From an uncultured Oscillospiraceae bacterium (GTDB lineage: Bacteria; Bacillota; Clostridia; Oscillospirales; Oscillospiraceae): DNA of 64,000 nucleotides. Location of the stretch: positions 1-64,000 of the forward strand of contig CAKTKC010000015.1 of the NCBI GenBank assembly GCA_934569225.1. Direction: 5' to 3'. Position numbers and translations under genes: made by a program. The notes beneath the pieces are model-generated. The model searched no databases and was not told where the DNA came from. It saw only the letters and a program-made list of their open reading frames with translations. How positions within the stretch are numbered: position 1 is the first letter of the stretch; every line of letters starts with the position of its first letter. Shown in pieces: positions 33,550-42,382 of the stretch.

Positions 33550-33601
33550 TTAACGGCACAAGAGTTTTATGGATTTTTACATAGAAAAAAGGAGATTCTC
33601 T

Positions 33602-34753
33602 ATGAGTAGTACGCCGAAGAAGGCACCGAAAGCCAACATGGATGATGTTCACGCCGCATTGCAGGCGCTGATCGCTCAGGGAAAGAAGGATGGCATGATC
33701 CGTGCCTCCGACCTGAACGCCCAACTGGAGAAGATGCAGCTGACGCCGGAAAAGATCGAGGACATTTACGACCGTCTGGACGCCATGAATATTCAGGTGG
33801 TCACCGCCGATCTGGAACTGGATCTGGGGGACGACGATCTCGACCTGGGGCCGGACGACGATATCAATCTGGCAGGCCTTGACGAGGAGGAGCTGGTCGA
33901 CCCCGTTGACCTGGCCGCCGAGTACAGCCTGGACGACCCGGTGCGGATGTACCTCAAGGAGATCGGCCAGATCAAGCTCCTTTCCGCCGAGGAAGAGGTG
34001 GAGCTGGCAAAGCGCGTCTCCGAGGGAGATCAGGAAGCGAAGAACAAGCTCACCGAGGCGAACCTGCGTCTGGTGGTCTCCATCGCAAAGAAATATTCCG
34101 GCCGCGGCCTGCACATTCTGGATCTGATTCAGGAGGGCAACACCGGCCTGATCCGCGCGGTCGATAAATTCGACTGGACAAAGGGAAACAAATTCTCTAC
34201 ATATGCCACCTGGTGGATCCGGCAGGCCATCACCCGCGCCATCGCGGATCAGGCCCGGACGATCCGCGTCCCGGTGCATATGGTCGAGGTCATCAACAAG
34301 GCTACCCGCTGCAACCGGAAGCTGGTGCAGGAGCTTGGCCGCGAGCCTACCGTGGAGGAGATCGCCGCAGAGCTGAACCTGCCTGTGGAGAAGATCATCG
34401 AGGCCAACCGCACCGCCGCCGACACGCTGTCCCTGGACACCCCTGTGGGCGACGAGGAGGATACCTCCATCGGCTCCTTCGTGGAGGACGAGCGCACCCC
34501 CGGCCCTGCTGATGCCACCTCCAACGCCCTGCTTGCCGAGGCGCTGAAGGAAATTCTGGACACCCTGACGGAGCGGGAAGCGGACGTCCTGCGGATGCGG
34601 TTCGGCATGTACGACGGACGCACCCACACTCTGGAAGAGGTGGGACAGATTTTCGGCGTTACCCGGGAGCGTATCCGCCAGATCGAGAACAAGGCCATCC
34701 GCAAGCTGCGCCATCCCAGCCGCGCCAAGAAGATTCGGGACTTCTACTGCTGA
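33602..34753 (+). CDS. rpoD: Primary sigma factor (RpoD/SigA)
   Basis: A 383-residue housekeeping sigma factor. Region 1.2 begins with [18 protein letters not shown], region 2 has [36 protein letters not shown] and [13 protein letters not shown], region 3 follows, and region 4.2 has [20 protein letters not shown] ending in [12 protein letters not shown]. The N-terminal region 1.1 is short and acidic as in Firmicutes. The ATG at 33602 follows AAAGGAG. Usually dnaG precedes it, but here lepA stands divergent. Confidence 0.95.
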   Translation: MSSTPKKAPKANMDDVHAALQALIAQGKKDGMIRASDLNAQLEKMQLTPEKIEDIYDRLDAMNIQVVTADLELDLGDDDLDLGPDDDINLAGLDEEELVDPVDLAAEYSLDDPVRMYLKEIGQIKLLSAEEEVELAKRVSEGDQEAKNKLTEANLRLVVSIAKKYSGRGLHILDLIQEGNTGLIRAVDKFDWTKGNKFSTYATWWIRQAITRAIADQARTIRVPVHMVEVINKATRCNRKLVQELGREPTVEEIAAELNLPVEKIIEANRTAADTLSLDTPVGDEEDTSIGSFVEDERTPGPADATSNALLAEALKEILDTLTEREADVLRMRFGMYDGRTHTLEEVGQIFGVTRERIRQIENKAIRKLRHPSRAKKIRDFYC

Positions 34754-34765
34754 GCACACACAATC

Positions 34766-34803
34766 CGAACCCGGTTCCCAGATGGGAGCCGGGTTCGTTT
34801 CTT
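34766..34803 (+). terminator. Terminator of the sigma factor gene
   Basis: CGAACCCGG and its partner CCGGGTTCG with a T-rich end. Confidence 0.85.
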
Positions 34804-34815
34804 TCGTGAAAGCAG

Positions 34816-35466
34816 TTATGCGCGAAGGGTCTTGACGAACGCCGCCCGGTCGGCGGCCTTGAAATAGGCCGAGCCTGTGACCAGTGCTTCCGCGCCGTTT
34901 TCCCGGCAGGTTTTGTACGTCACGGCGTCTACGCCGCCGTCCACTTCGATGATGCAGGCGGGGTTTACCTCGTCCAGCATTTCCCGAAGCTTTTTCACCT
35001 TGGGCATCATGTCGGCCATGAATTTCTGCGCCCCGAAGCCCGGCTCCACGGTCATTACGAGAACCATGTCGCATTTGGCAAGATAGGGGATTGCCGCCTC
35101 CGCCGGGGTTTTCGGCTTCAGGGAAATGGCGGCTTTACAGCCCAGCACCCGGATTTTGTCGAGACAGGCCAGTGTGTTCTGGGGCTGGTCGGATTCCAAA
35201 TGAATGGTCAGCCAGTCCGCACCGGCTTTGATGAATTCCTCAGCGTAGCGGATGGGACGGTCGATCATCAGATGCACGTCCAGGGGCAGGGAAGTGACGG
35301 GTCGCAGCGCCTTCACCACCGGAATGCCGATGGAGATGTTGGGGACGAAAATTCCGTCCATCACATCCACATGCACCCAATCGGCGCCGCTGCGCTCGAT
35401 GTCGTGAATATCCCGTTCCAGATTGGCAAAATCGGCGGACAGAATAGACGGAGCAATGACAGGCAT
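34816..35466 (-). CDS. rpe: Ribulose-phosphate 3-epimerase
   Basis: A 216-residue TIM-barrel enzyme that interconverts ribulose 5-phosphate and xylulose 5-phosphate in the pentose phosphate pathway. It carries the family motifs SILSADFANLERDI, the metal ligand pattern HVDVMDGIFVPN and HLMI, MTVEPGFGAQKF, and IEVDGGV. Length is standard. It is convergent with the sigma factor gene and has its own transcription unit; the ATG is preceded by GGAGG. Confidence 0.95.
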   Translation of the reverse strand: MPVIAPSILSADFANLERDIHDIERSGADWVHVDVMDGIFVPNISIGIPVVKALRPVTSLPLDVHLMIDRPIRYAEEFIKAGADWLTIHLESDQPQNTLACLDKIRVLGCKAAISLKPKTPAEAAIPYLAKCDMVLVMTVEPGFGAQKFMADMMPKVKKLREMLDEVNPACIIEVDGGVDAVTYKTCRENGAEALVTGSAYFKAADRAAFVKTLRA

Positions 35467-35606
35467 AGAAAGACCTCCAGCAAAAATCCTTTTCGTCTAA
35501 GATACCACAAATTTTTCAGGAAAGCAATATTGGAAAAATGTTCCTGTATGCTTTGCCGACAGCGGCGCATACTATTCCCGAATCCAAAGAAAAGGAGGCT
35601 GCTACT

Positions 35607-35771
35607 ATGAACTGTCATGCCAACAAGAGCATCGAGTGTACTGTCCAGCAGTGCGCCAACCACTGCGAGGGCGAGAACTACTGCTCTCTGGATCGCATTC
35701 TGGTGGGTACTCACGAGGCTTGCCCCACCGTGGATCAGTGTACCGACTGCATGTCCTTCCGCAAGAAGTAA
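35607..35771 (+). CDS. DUF1540 protein, Cys-rich
   Basis: A 54-residue protein with seven Cys, in two halves of the DUF1540 type (ECTVQQCANHCEGENYC and TVDQCTDCMSF). The spacing of Cys and His suggests a small metal-binding fold. These proteins are widespread in Clostridia, sometimes linked to sporulation or metal stress, but no function is established. The ATG at 35607 follows AAAGGAGG. A short stem CGCGGCAG/CTGCCGCG ends the unit. Confidence 0.88.
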   Translation: MNCHANKSIECTVQQCANHCEGENYCSLDRILVGTHEACPTVDQCTDCMSFRKK

Positions 35772-35778
35772 CTTGTTT

Positions 35779-35806
35779 CGCGGCAGCTTTCACTGCCGCG
35801 ATATTT
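35779..35806 (+). terminator. Short terminator of the DUF1540 gene
   Basis: CGCGGCAG and CTGCCGCG around CTTTCA, with a weak T-rich tail. Confidence 0.55.
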
Positions 35807-35820
35807 CTTATGTGCTGCCC

Positions 35821-35849
35821 TTGACGAAAAGCCGGAAAAATTGTAAAAT
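35821..35849 (+). promoter_or_regulatory. Promoter of the HtrA gene
   Basis: TTGACG, 17 base spacer and TAAAAT (35844-35849). Confidence 0.65.
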
Positions 35850-35932
35850 TCAAATATCCTTCATATGTCGATACATATTTCTTCACATGTGACGGGTAGA
35901 GTAAGGTAAGAAAAGAGAAGGAGGTAACCACC

Positions 35933-37456
35933 ATGGACACCTTTACAAATAGCGAATTTCCGGAAGAAAATAACCCGGCTCCCGAAGCGCATTCCGACGC
36001 CCCCCAGGAGCCGCAGAAGGAAGCATTTCCTCAGAACACAGCGCCCCAGAGCGAACCTCAGTCCGGCGCCTATCACGCAGCCGGTACGGGACGTAAGGAA
36101 TCTCCCTACGCCAATTCCCCATACATGACGGGTCAGCCCCGGGCATATCAGTACCAGTACCAGCCCCAGACCCAGCCGCCCCAGAAGAAGGAACGTAAGT
36201 CCGGCAAGTCTCCCTGGAAGACCGTAATTGCCGCCGTCCTCGTCTTGGCGCTGGTGGCGACCGGCTGCCTGATCACGGCTTCCACCGTCAACAGCAGATG
36301 GGAGCAGAAAACCAACCAGATCACCCAGCAGCTGGGAAGACAAATCGATGACCTGCAAAAGCAGATCGACAGCGTTCCTTCCTCCGGCGGCACATCCGGT
36401 GCGCTCCCGGCGGCAGACGGCTCGGCCATGACCCCGGCGCAGCTGTATCAGAGCAACGTTGATAGCGTGGTGGCCATTTCCTGCACCATGCAGACCACCG
36501 CCTACGGCCAGAGCGTGGAGGGGACGTCTTCCGGCTCTGGCTTCATCCTGACGGAGGACGGCTACGTGGTGACCAATTACCATGTGGTGCAGAACGCAAG
36601 CAGCATTACCGTCACCACCCACAGCGGCGACGAGTACGCCGCCACGGTGAAGGGCTACGACGCCACCAACGACGTGGCCGTTCTGAAGGTGGAGGCCGAG
36701 GGGCTGTCCGCCGCGACCATTGGCAGCAGCGGCAATCTCGTCATTGGTGACATGGTGGTTGCCATCGGCAATCCCCTTGGCCGTCTGGCAGCCACGGAGA
36801 CCGTGGGCTACGTCAGCGGCATCAACCGGGAGGTCACCACCGACAATACCGTCATCAGTATGCTTCAGACCGACGCGGCCATCAATCCGGGCAACTCCGG
36901 CGGCCCGCTGTTCAACATGTACGGCGAGGTCATCGGCATCACCACGGCCAAATATTCCGGCACCACCAACTCCGGCGCGTCCATCGAGGGCATCGGCTTC
37001 GCCATCCCCATTGACGACGTGATGGGCATTATCTCCGACCTCATCGACTACGGCTACGTCACCGGCGCTTACATGGGCATCACCGTGAAGGACAACGACA
37101 AGGAAGCCGCCGCCCAGTTTGGTCTGCCCACGGATGGCGCTTACGTCGTGGACGTGACGCCGGGCAGCAGCGCGGACAAAGCCGGTATCCAGTCCAAAGA
37201 CCTGATTACCGCAGTGGACGATCACAAGATTACCACCAGAACCGACCTGACCCGCGCGCTGCGGAACTACAAGGCAGGGGAGACGGCGCAGATCACCGTC
37301 GTTCGCAGCGGCCGGGAGCTGACGCTGACCATCACCTTTGATGAAAAGCCCCACGATACCACCGTCGAGACCACCCCCCAGGAGGATTCGTCCATGCCCA
37401 GCGAGGGGAACTACAGCGACTGGTACGAATACTTCCGCCGTTTCTTCGGCGGCTGA
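35933..37456 (+). CDS. HtrA/DegP-like membrane serine protease
   Basis: A 507-residue protease that degrades or refolds damaged proteins at the cell surface. Residues 1-95 are a disordered cytoplasmic tail rich in Pro, Gln and Tyr; residues 97-119 are one membrane segment; a short coiled region follows. The trypsin-like domain holds His217 (TNYHVV), Asp247 (TNDVAV) and Ser322 (PGNSGGPLF). A PDZ domain spans about residues 380-470. The order matches Bacillus HtrA and YycK-type proteins. AAGGAGG precedes the ATG. It is a single-gene unit. Confidence 0.93.
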   Translation: MDTFTNSEFPEENNPAPEAHSDAPQEPQKEAFPQNTAPQSEPQSGAYHAAGTGRKESPYANSPYMTGQPRAYQYQYQPQTQPPQKKERKSGKSPWKTVIAAVLVLALVATGCLITASTVNSRWEQKTNQITQQLGRQIDDLQKQIDSVPSSGGTSGALPAADGSAMTPAQLYQSNVDSVVAISCTMQTTAYGQSVEGTSSGSGFILTEDGYVVTNYHVVQNASSITVTTHSGDEYAATVKGYDATNDVAVLKVEAEGLSAATIGSSGNLVIGDMVVAIGNPLGRLAATETVGYVSGINREVTTDNTVISMLQTDAAINPGNSGGPLFNMYGEVIGITTAKYSGTTNSGASIEGIGFAIPIDDVMGIISDLIDYGYVTGAYMGITVKDNDKEAAAQFGLPTDGAYVVDVTPGSSADKAGIQSKDLITAVDDHKITTRTDLTRALRNYKAGETAQITVVRSGRELTLTITFDEKPHDTTVETTPQEDSSMPSEGNYSDWYEYFRRFFGG

Positions 37457-37477
37457 CAACTGAACGAAGCAGCAAAT

Positions 37478-37515
37478 GCCCCGGACATCTTTGGATGTCC
37501 GGGGCGTATTGTTTA
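37478..37515 (+). terminator. Terminator of the HtrA gene
   Basis: GCCCCGGACATC and its complement around TTTG, then a T-rich tail. Confidence 0.8.
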
Positions 37516-37521
37516 TGGAAA

Positions 37522-39051
37522 TTACTTGCCCAGAAGGGCGGTGATATCCGCGTCAGCCAGGGTGAAGCTGGCTTCGCCGCCGGAGAGGGTCAGGCGGTAG
37601 ACGTCCGAAGATACGCCCTTGGCGATGACCTCGGCCAGGGAGAAGCTGACGGAGATGGTGCCGTTGGTGAAGGTGATGGTATCGATGCCCCGGCTTTGCA
37701 GGGTTTCCAGTCCGGAAATGGCACCTTCCAGAATGGCGATGTCGGCCTGGGCGGTGAGCAGCAGAACGCCGTCCTCCTGCTTCGTCTCCACGGGGAGCGC
37801 CTTGCCCGCGTCGTCGATGACGCGATAGAGCGCCGCTTTCACCGGCTGGGGTTCTTCTTCAACAGCAACGGGGTCGGGCGCGGGCTTCGGGAAGCTGCTG
37901 CGGGGCTTGGGCTGAGGGATGCCAAAGGTCGTTCCGGGGGTGAAGCGCTCAACCTTGCCGTCGGGGGACAGGCCGGAGGTATCTGCCTCTCCTTCTGCAG
38001 CGTCGATAACTGGACCGCCCTGATACGAGTTCGTACCGCCCGAACCGATGGCGGCGCCTTTGCCGATTTGATTTTCGCTTTCGCCGCCGGCGGCCTTTAC
38101 GTTTGCACTGCCGGAAATGGAGATGTTCTTTCCTTCTCCGCCGCCATTGCCGCCGCCGATGCCGGCGCTGCCCGTGCCGCCTACGGCGATCACTTCAGCG
38201 TCGGAAATGGAGATGTTCTCGCCGTCGGAGTACATGCTTCCGCCGATACCCGCAGAGCAATTACCGCCAATGGCCGTGACATGTCCGCCCGTGATTTTGA
38301 TATTGGTGCCGTTGCCGTAATACTTATTCTGATATCCGCCGCCGCCAATGCCTGCGCCGCCCACATATTGGGGCCCTCTCTGCCTTGCTTCGGCTGTGAC
38401 GTTTCCGCCGGTGATGGTAATGTCAGTGGCGCTGCAGGCCCAGCCGCCGCCGATCCCCGCGCCGCCGCCGTTGCCGATGGCGAAAATATCGCCGCCGGTG
38501 ACAGTGATATTGCCGACATTGTGAATCCCGGTTGTGTGGCCGTCGCCGCTACCGATACCGGTACCGCCGTTGCCGCCGGTGGCTACCAGCTGGCCGGAGC
38601 CGGATTCGGAGCCGATGGTCAGGCTGCCGCCGTTGCCCTTTTCCACACCGGCGCGTGTGGTTCCGCTTTGCAGGGTGTTGTCCAGTTCAACGTTCAGGTT
38701 GACATTGCCGCCGCCCTCGGTTCTCACCGCCGCGTCGCCTGCGCCCTTCGACCCTGCGCCGCCGGTGGTGTCGATGTTGGTGTCCTCAAGGGTCACATTG
38801 GCCGTCGCCCCCGCGTCCGCCTTGATGGTGACATTGTTGGCGGTGGAAGCGGAAGAATCCCGGTTCCGGATGACGGGGGCGGAATCCTCCTTGGTCACGC
38901 CGCCCTGGCTGACGTTCTGGCCGCTATCGGTGGCGGAGACGGTGATGCTGCCGTCCTCCAAGTACCAGGTATCCGCCATCGCAACGGTGGGCAGAAAGAC
39001 GGCGATCAGTGCCAGAGAGACGAGCCGGGTCAAAAGTTTTCGGATGTTCAT
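37522..39051 (-). CDS. Secreted Gly-rich beta-repeat protein
   Basis: A 509-residue exported protein. A signal peptide ends at AMAD near residue 27. Residues 60-330 are made of repeats of the type ITGGxVxAxGGNGGAGIGGG, with many Asn-Ile and Thr-Gly-Gly turns, which suggests a parallel beta-solenoid. Residues 345-375 are a Pro-rich linker and the last 130 residues form a separate domain rich in hydrophobic beta strands. No cell-wall anchor is seen. Similar proteins occur in gut Clostridia as possible adhesins or polysaccharide-binding proteins, but the role is not known. AAGGAGG precedes the ATG. Confidence 0.8.
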   Translation of the reverse strand: MNIRKLLTRLVSLALIAVFLPTVAMADTWYLEDGSITVSATDSGQNVSQGGVTKEDSAPVIRNRDSSASTANNVTIKADAGATANVTLEDTNIDTTGGAGSKGAGDAAVRTEGGGNVNLNVELDNTLQSGTTRAGVEKGNGGSLTIGSESGSGQLVATGGNGGTGIGSGDGHTTGIHNVGNITVTGGDIFAIGNGGGAGIGGGWACSATDITITGGNVTAEARQRGPQYVGGAGIGGGGYQNKYYGNGTNIKITGGHVTAIGGNCSAGIGGSMYSDGENISISDAEVIAVGGTGSAGIGGGNGGGEGKNISISGSANVKAAGGESENQIGKGAAIGSGGTNSYQGGPVIDAAEGEADTSGLSPDGKVERFTPGTTFGIPQPKPRSSFPKPAPDPVAVEEEPQPVKAALYRVIDDAGKALPVETKQEDGVLLLTAQADIAILEGAISGLETLQSRGIDTITFTNGTISVSFSLAEVIAKGVSSDVYRLTLSGGEASFTLADADITALLGK

Positions 39052-39169
39052 AGCGTTGCCTCCTTACAGTGGGAAGGTTTCGTGGTGTACAAACCAATCA
39101 TAACATGGATTGGAAGAAAATGCAAGGGGATAAACGGATTTATTTTGGAAGCATCTGCCGGTTTCCCTG

Positions 39170-39198
39170 TTGCAAAGGGTTCCCATTTGTGATAAGAT
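39170..39198 (+). promoter_or_regulatory. Promoter of the HTH membrane protein operon
   Basis: TTGCAA, 17 base spacer and TAAGAT (39193-39198). Confidence 0.6.
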
Positions 39199-39226
39199 AG
39201 CTATAACTATATGCTGGAGGGGAACC

Positions 39227-39892
39227 ATGGACGACGCGACTTTGAGAAATCAGATCGGCTCCAATATTGCCGCGTACCGCAAGCAGGCGGGACTGACCCA
39301 GGCGGGTCTGGCGGAAAAACTGAATTATTCCGACAAGGCCGTCTCCAAATGGGAGCGGGGAGAATCCGTGCCGGATGTGATGACGCTGGTGCAGCTGGCA
39401 GAGCTGTTCCGGATACCGGTGGGGGAGCTGCTGGCCGACCCCAACGCCCTGCCGGGAAATCCCGGCACCCTGGAAAAAGCCATGACCCAGGTGTCCGAAA
39501 AGGCGCTGAAGCGCAAGGCCAACAAGAATGTGATCCTGGCGCTGTCGTCCACGCTGGTGTGGTTCATTGCGCTGCTGGTATTTGTCATCATGTCCTCGTT
39601 CAAGGCCGTGGAGCGCTACAGCTGGCTGGCATTTTTCTACGCCGTGCCGGTCAACGCCATTGTGATGCTGAGTTTGCTTTCGGCGTGGCACGATTTCCGG
39701 AAAAACCGGCTGCTGATCTCCGCCATCGTGTGGGGATTTCTGGTGGCGATCCATGTTTCCGGACTGCTGATTTTCCGGTACAATTTCTGGAAAATCTATC
39801 TTCTGGGCATTCCGGGGCAGATTGCTATTTTCCTGTGGTTCCGGATGTTCCGCCCGGTAAATGAGAAAAGTGAGGATACGGAGAATGGATAA
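39227..39892 (+). CDS. HTH regulator with C-terminal membrane domain
   Basis: A 221-residue protein with an N-terminal XRE-type helix-turn-helix (IAAYRKQAGLTQAGLAEKLNYSDKAVSKWERG, residues 10-42) and four hydrophobic segments in residues 105-210. This architecture is a common membrane-anchored regulator type in Clostridia. The ATG at 39227 follows GGAGGGG. Its last codons overlap the start of the next gene, so it is the first gene of a run reaching 41627. Confidence 0.85.
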   Translation: MDDATLRNQIGSNIAAYRKQAGLTQAGLAEKLNYSDKAVSKWERGESVPDVMTLVQLAELFRIPVGELLADPNALPGNPGTLEKAMTQVSEKALKRKANKNVILALSSTLVWFIALLVFVIMSSFKAVERYSWLAFFYAVPVNAIVMLSLLSAWHDFRKNRLLISAIVWGFLVAIHVSGLLIFRYNFWKIYLLGIPGQIAIFLWFRMFRPVNEKSEDTENG

Positions 39893-40418
39893 GCTGGAAC
39901 TGCGCCGACAGATTCGGGAGAAAAAACGGGCGATGACGGCAGAAGAGATCGAAGCGCGGAGTCGGGAGCTGGGCCGCAAGTTCGCCGCGACGGAAGCCTA
40001 CCGCAACGCCAGAACCATTTACGGGTACATGCCCTACAATCAGGAGGTGCGCACCGTCCCCATGCTGGATCAGGCGCTTCGGGACGGGAAAAAGGTGGCC
40101 GTGCCCAAGTGTTACGGCGACGAAATGAAGTTTATTTACTTGGACGACCTGACCAAAGTGGCGAAGGGCTACGCCGGGATTCCGGAACCCATCGCGGACG
40201 AGCCGGTCGCCCATGACGAGACGGCGCTGGTGCTGATGCCCGGGCTGGCCTTCGACCCCCAGGGACACCGCATCGGCTACGGCGGCGGTTTTTACGACAA
40301 GTTCCTGTCCCGGGAGCCGAACCATCCCACGCTGGCGCTGTGCTACGATTTCCAGATGCTGCCCCATCTGGACACCGAGGCGCATGACATTCCCGTGGAC
40401 ACGGTGCTCTGGGCGTAA
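39885..40418 (+). CDS. 5-formyltetrahydrofolate cyclo-ligase
   Basis: A 177-residue enzyme (YgfA/FAU1 family) that converts 5-formyltetrahydrofolate to methenyl-tetrahydrofolate using ATP. The N-terminus has LRRQIREKKRAMT, the middle GYMPYNQEVRT and VPKCYG, and the active-site pattern LVLMPGLAFDPQGHRIGYGGGFYDKFL. The ATG at 39885 overlaps the end of the previous gene by 8 bases, showing coupling. Family length is normal. Confidence 0.92.
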   Translation: MDKLELRRQIREKKRAMTAEEIEARSRELGRKFAATEAYRNARTIYGYMPYNQEVRTVPMLDQALRDGKKVAVPKCYGDEMKFIYLDDLTKVAKGYAGIPEPIADEPVAHDETALVLMPGLAFDPQGHRIGYGGGFYDKFLSREPNHPTLALCYDFQMLPHLDTEAHDIPVDTVLWA

Positions 40419-40437
40419 ATTACAAGGAGAGAAAGAT

Positions 40438-41013
40438 ATGCAGTTTGTCATTGTTTTGCTGATCGCAGCCGCCGTGTTCGGCGTGTGCTATCTGGTGGAT
40501 AAGGGCTTTTCCAAGGCATTCCGGGGCAAGGCGCAGCACCGTTCCGGCATGGCCGTCCGGGCAAACAAGCGCTTCGGCGTGTTCGGCGTGGTGCTGACGG
40601 TGCTGGGCGTCATGGCGTTCTGCATTGGCATCGGCGACGGGCCGGTGCTGATCGTGGGCGGCCTGATCGTGTTTGCCATGGGCGTATTTCTGGCGGTGTA
40701 CTACCTGAGCTTCGGCATTTTTTACGACGGGGAAAGCTTCCTCATGTCCCGGTTCGGGAAGAAGGACGCCGAGCACCGCTATGAGGAGATCGTGGGGCAG
40801 AAGCTGTATGTGGTGCAGGGCGGCAGCATCGTGGCGGAGCTGTACCTGAAGGACGGCTCCACCGTCAGCCTGCAATCCACCATGGACGGCGTGTATCCCT
40901 TCCTGGACACGGCCTTTGCCGGGTGGTGCCTCCAGACAGGGCGCGACCCTGAGAGCTGCGATTTCCACGACCCCAGCAAGAGCCTGTGGTTCCCGCCGGT
41001 GGAGGAAAGCTGA
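40438..41013 (+). CDS. Membrane protein of unknown function
   Basis: A 191-residue protein with three hydrophobic segments: residues 2-18, 47-70 and 71-95. The C-terminal half is soluble with the pattern YDGESFLMSRFGKKDAEHRYEEIVGQKLYVVQGG, which resembles a small PH-like fold as in DUF6560-type proteins. GGAGAG precedes the ATG. It lies in the run after the folate enzyme, and its stop overlaps the next start (TGATG). Confidence 0.75.
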   Translation: MQFVIVLLIAAAVFGVCYLVDKGFSKAFRGKAQHRSGMAVRANKRFGVFGVVLTVLGVMAFCIGIGDGPVLIVGGLIVFAMGVFLAVYYLSFGIFYDGESFLMSRFGKKDAEHRYEEIVGQKLYVVQGGSIVAELYLKDGSTVSLQSTMDGVYPFLDTAFAGWCLQTGRDPESCDFHDPSKSLWFPPVEES

Positions 41014-41627
41014 TGGCGCACATTCCCAGCGGAACGACCCGGGAGCTGGAGCTGATCACCTTCCGGCAGGCGCTGGAAGCCGCCGACACCCCCAGTGACG
41101 AATACGATACTCAGAAGTGGATTTACGCCCCCAATTTTTACTCGGAATACCGTTACATATTGGGTACGCGGGGGAAAAAGCCGCTGATCTGCATCGGCAT
41201 CAACCCCTCCACGGCCAGACCCGACGCCCTGGACAATACCCTAAAATCCGTGGAGCGCATTGCCCTGGGGAACGGGTTTGACAGTTTCATCATGTTCAAC
41301 GTCTATGCCCAGCGGGCGACCTCTCCCGACGATATGGAAAAGGTCTGCAATCCGCTGCTCCACAGGGAAAATCTGAAAGCGTTCCGGTATGTGCTGTCCC
41401 TTTCGGAGCATCCGGTGGTGTGGGCGGCATGGGGCGCGATCATTGAAAAGCGGAAATATCTGCCCGACTGCCTGCGGGACATGCTGCTGGCAGGGGAGGA
41501 GTATGGGGCGGAATGGTGCTGCGCCGGGGTCATTTCCCGGAAGGGACATCCCCATCATCCGCTGTATCTGCGGAAGGATGAGAAGCTCCGGCCTTTCGAC
41601 GTGAAAGCGTATCTGGAACAGCTATAG
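41013..41627 (+). CDS. DUF1643 protein
   Basis: A 204-residue protein of the DUF1643 family, recognised by CIGINPSTARPDALDNTLKSV and MFNVYAQRATSP near residues 60-110 and by the HPHHPLYLRKDEKL end. The family has no proven biochemical role; its nucleotide-like patterns hint at a hydrolase. The ATG overlaps the previous stop, with GGAGGAAAG upstream. Confidence 0.88.
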   Translation: MAHIPSGTTRELELITFRQALEAADTPSDEYDTQKWIYAPNFYSEYRYILGTRGKKPLICIGINPSTARPDALDNTLKSVERIALGNGFDSFIMFNVYAQRATSPDDMEKVCNPLLHRENLKAFRYVLSLSEHPVVWAAWGAIIEKRKYLPDCLRDMLLAGEEYGAEWCCAGVISRKGHPHHPLYLRKDEKLRPFDVKAYLEQL

Positions 41628-41635
41628 AAAAATTA

Positions 41636-41661
41636 AGGGTCGGTGGCTTCACCGACCCTTG
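41636..41661 (+). terminator. Stem-loop after the DUF1643 gene
   Basis: AAGGGTCGGTG pairs with CACCGACCCTT. There is no T run, so termination is uncertain. Confidence 0.5.
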
Positions 41662-41687
41662 CAGTGTTTGAAACAGGAGGATTTCTT

Positions 41688-42203
41688 ATGAAATTGCTGA
41701 TTGCGTCCGACATTCACGGCAGCGCCTTCTGGTGCCGCCGCCTTTGTGACCTGATAGAGACGGAGAAACCGGACAGGCTGATTCTGCTGGGGGATTTGCT
41801 GTACCACGGCCCCCGGAACGACCTGCCCCGGGATTACGCGCCGAAGCAGGTGATTCCCATGCTGAGCGATTACCGGAACAGTATCATTGCGGTGCGGGGC
41901 AACTGCGAGGCGGAGGTTGACCAGATGGTTCTGCCCTTTCCCTGCATGGCGGAGTTTTCCCAGCTGCTTCTGGACGGGAAAACCTTCTATCTGACCCATG
42001 GACATCACCACAACCCGGATGATCTTCCGCCCCTGCCGGAGGGCAGTGTGTTCCTCTTCGGACACACCCATGTGAAGATGGACGAAATGCGCGGCGGCAT
42101 CCGCTGCCTGAACCCCGGCAGTGTCTCCATCCCCAAGGACGGGAGCCACAGCTGTCTGATTTATGAAAGCGGAGAATTTTCTTTTCGGATTTTGGAGGAA
42201 TGA
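41688..42203 (+). CDS. YfcE-like metallophosphoesterase
   Basis: A 171-residue phosphodiesterase of the YfcE/MJ0936 group. The metal motifs are clear: ASDIHGS at the start, GDLLYHGPRN, GNCEAEVD, LTHGHHH and GHTHVKMDE. YfcE enzymes cleave phosphodiester bonds in model substrates; the natural target is not known. The ATG at 41688 follows GGAGG. Its stop overlaps the start of the next small gene (ATGA). Confidence 0.92.
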   Translation: MKLLIASDIHGSAFWCRRLCDLIETEKPDRLILLGDLLYHGPRNDLPRDYAPKQVIPMLSDYRNSIIAVRGNCEAEVDQMVLPFPCMAEFSQLLLDGKTFYLTHGHHHNPDDLPPLPEGSVFLFGHTHVKMDEMRGGIRCLNPGSVSIPKDGSHSCLIYESGEFSFRILEE

Positions 42204-42382
42204 CCGTGGATTCGACAGAATGCGAAACCTGCTGGTATTATGATTATGATGAGGAGTACGACGAATACTACTGCATGATGGATTTGGACGAGGACGAGGT
42301 TTACCGCATCGCCAATTCCCCCTCCCGGCACTGCCCCTTTTACCGGCAGGGCGACGATTACACCCTTGCAAGGAGACAATAG
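42200..42382 (+). CDS. DUF6472-like small acidic protein
   Basis: A 60-residue protein with four Cys, ETCWYYDYDEEYDEYYC and RHCPFYR, very rich in Asp, Glu and Tyr. The pattern matches DUF6472, a small family in Clostridia. Cys spacing suggests a zinc-ribbon-like or metal-binding fold. It overlaps the phosphodiesterase gene by 4 bases and sits directly before the lipoprotein gene, so the three are one transcription unit. Confidence 0.8.
   Translation: MTVDSTECETCWYYDYDEEYDEYYCMMDLDEDEVYRIANSPSRHCPFYRQGDDYTLARRQ

Noticed and set aside
37952..38900. Repeated short units in the Gly-rich gene that could be mistaken for a CRISPR or tandem repeat array
   Set aside because: The repeats are coding, degenerate in sequence and of variable length, and there are no constant repeats with unique spacers.
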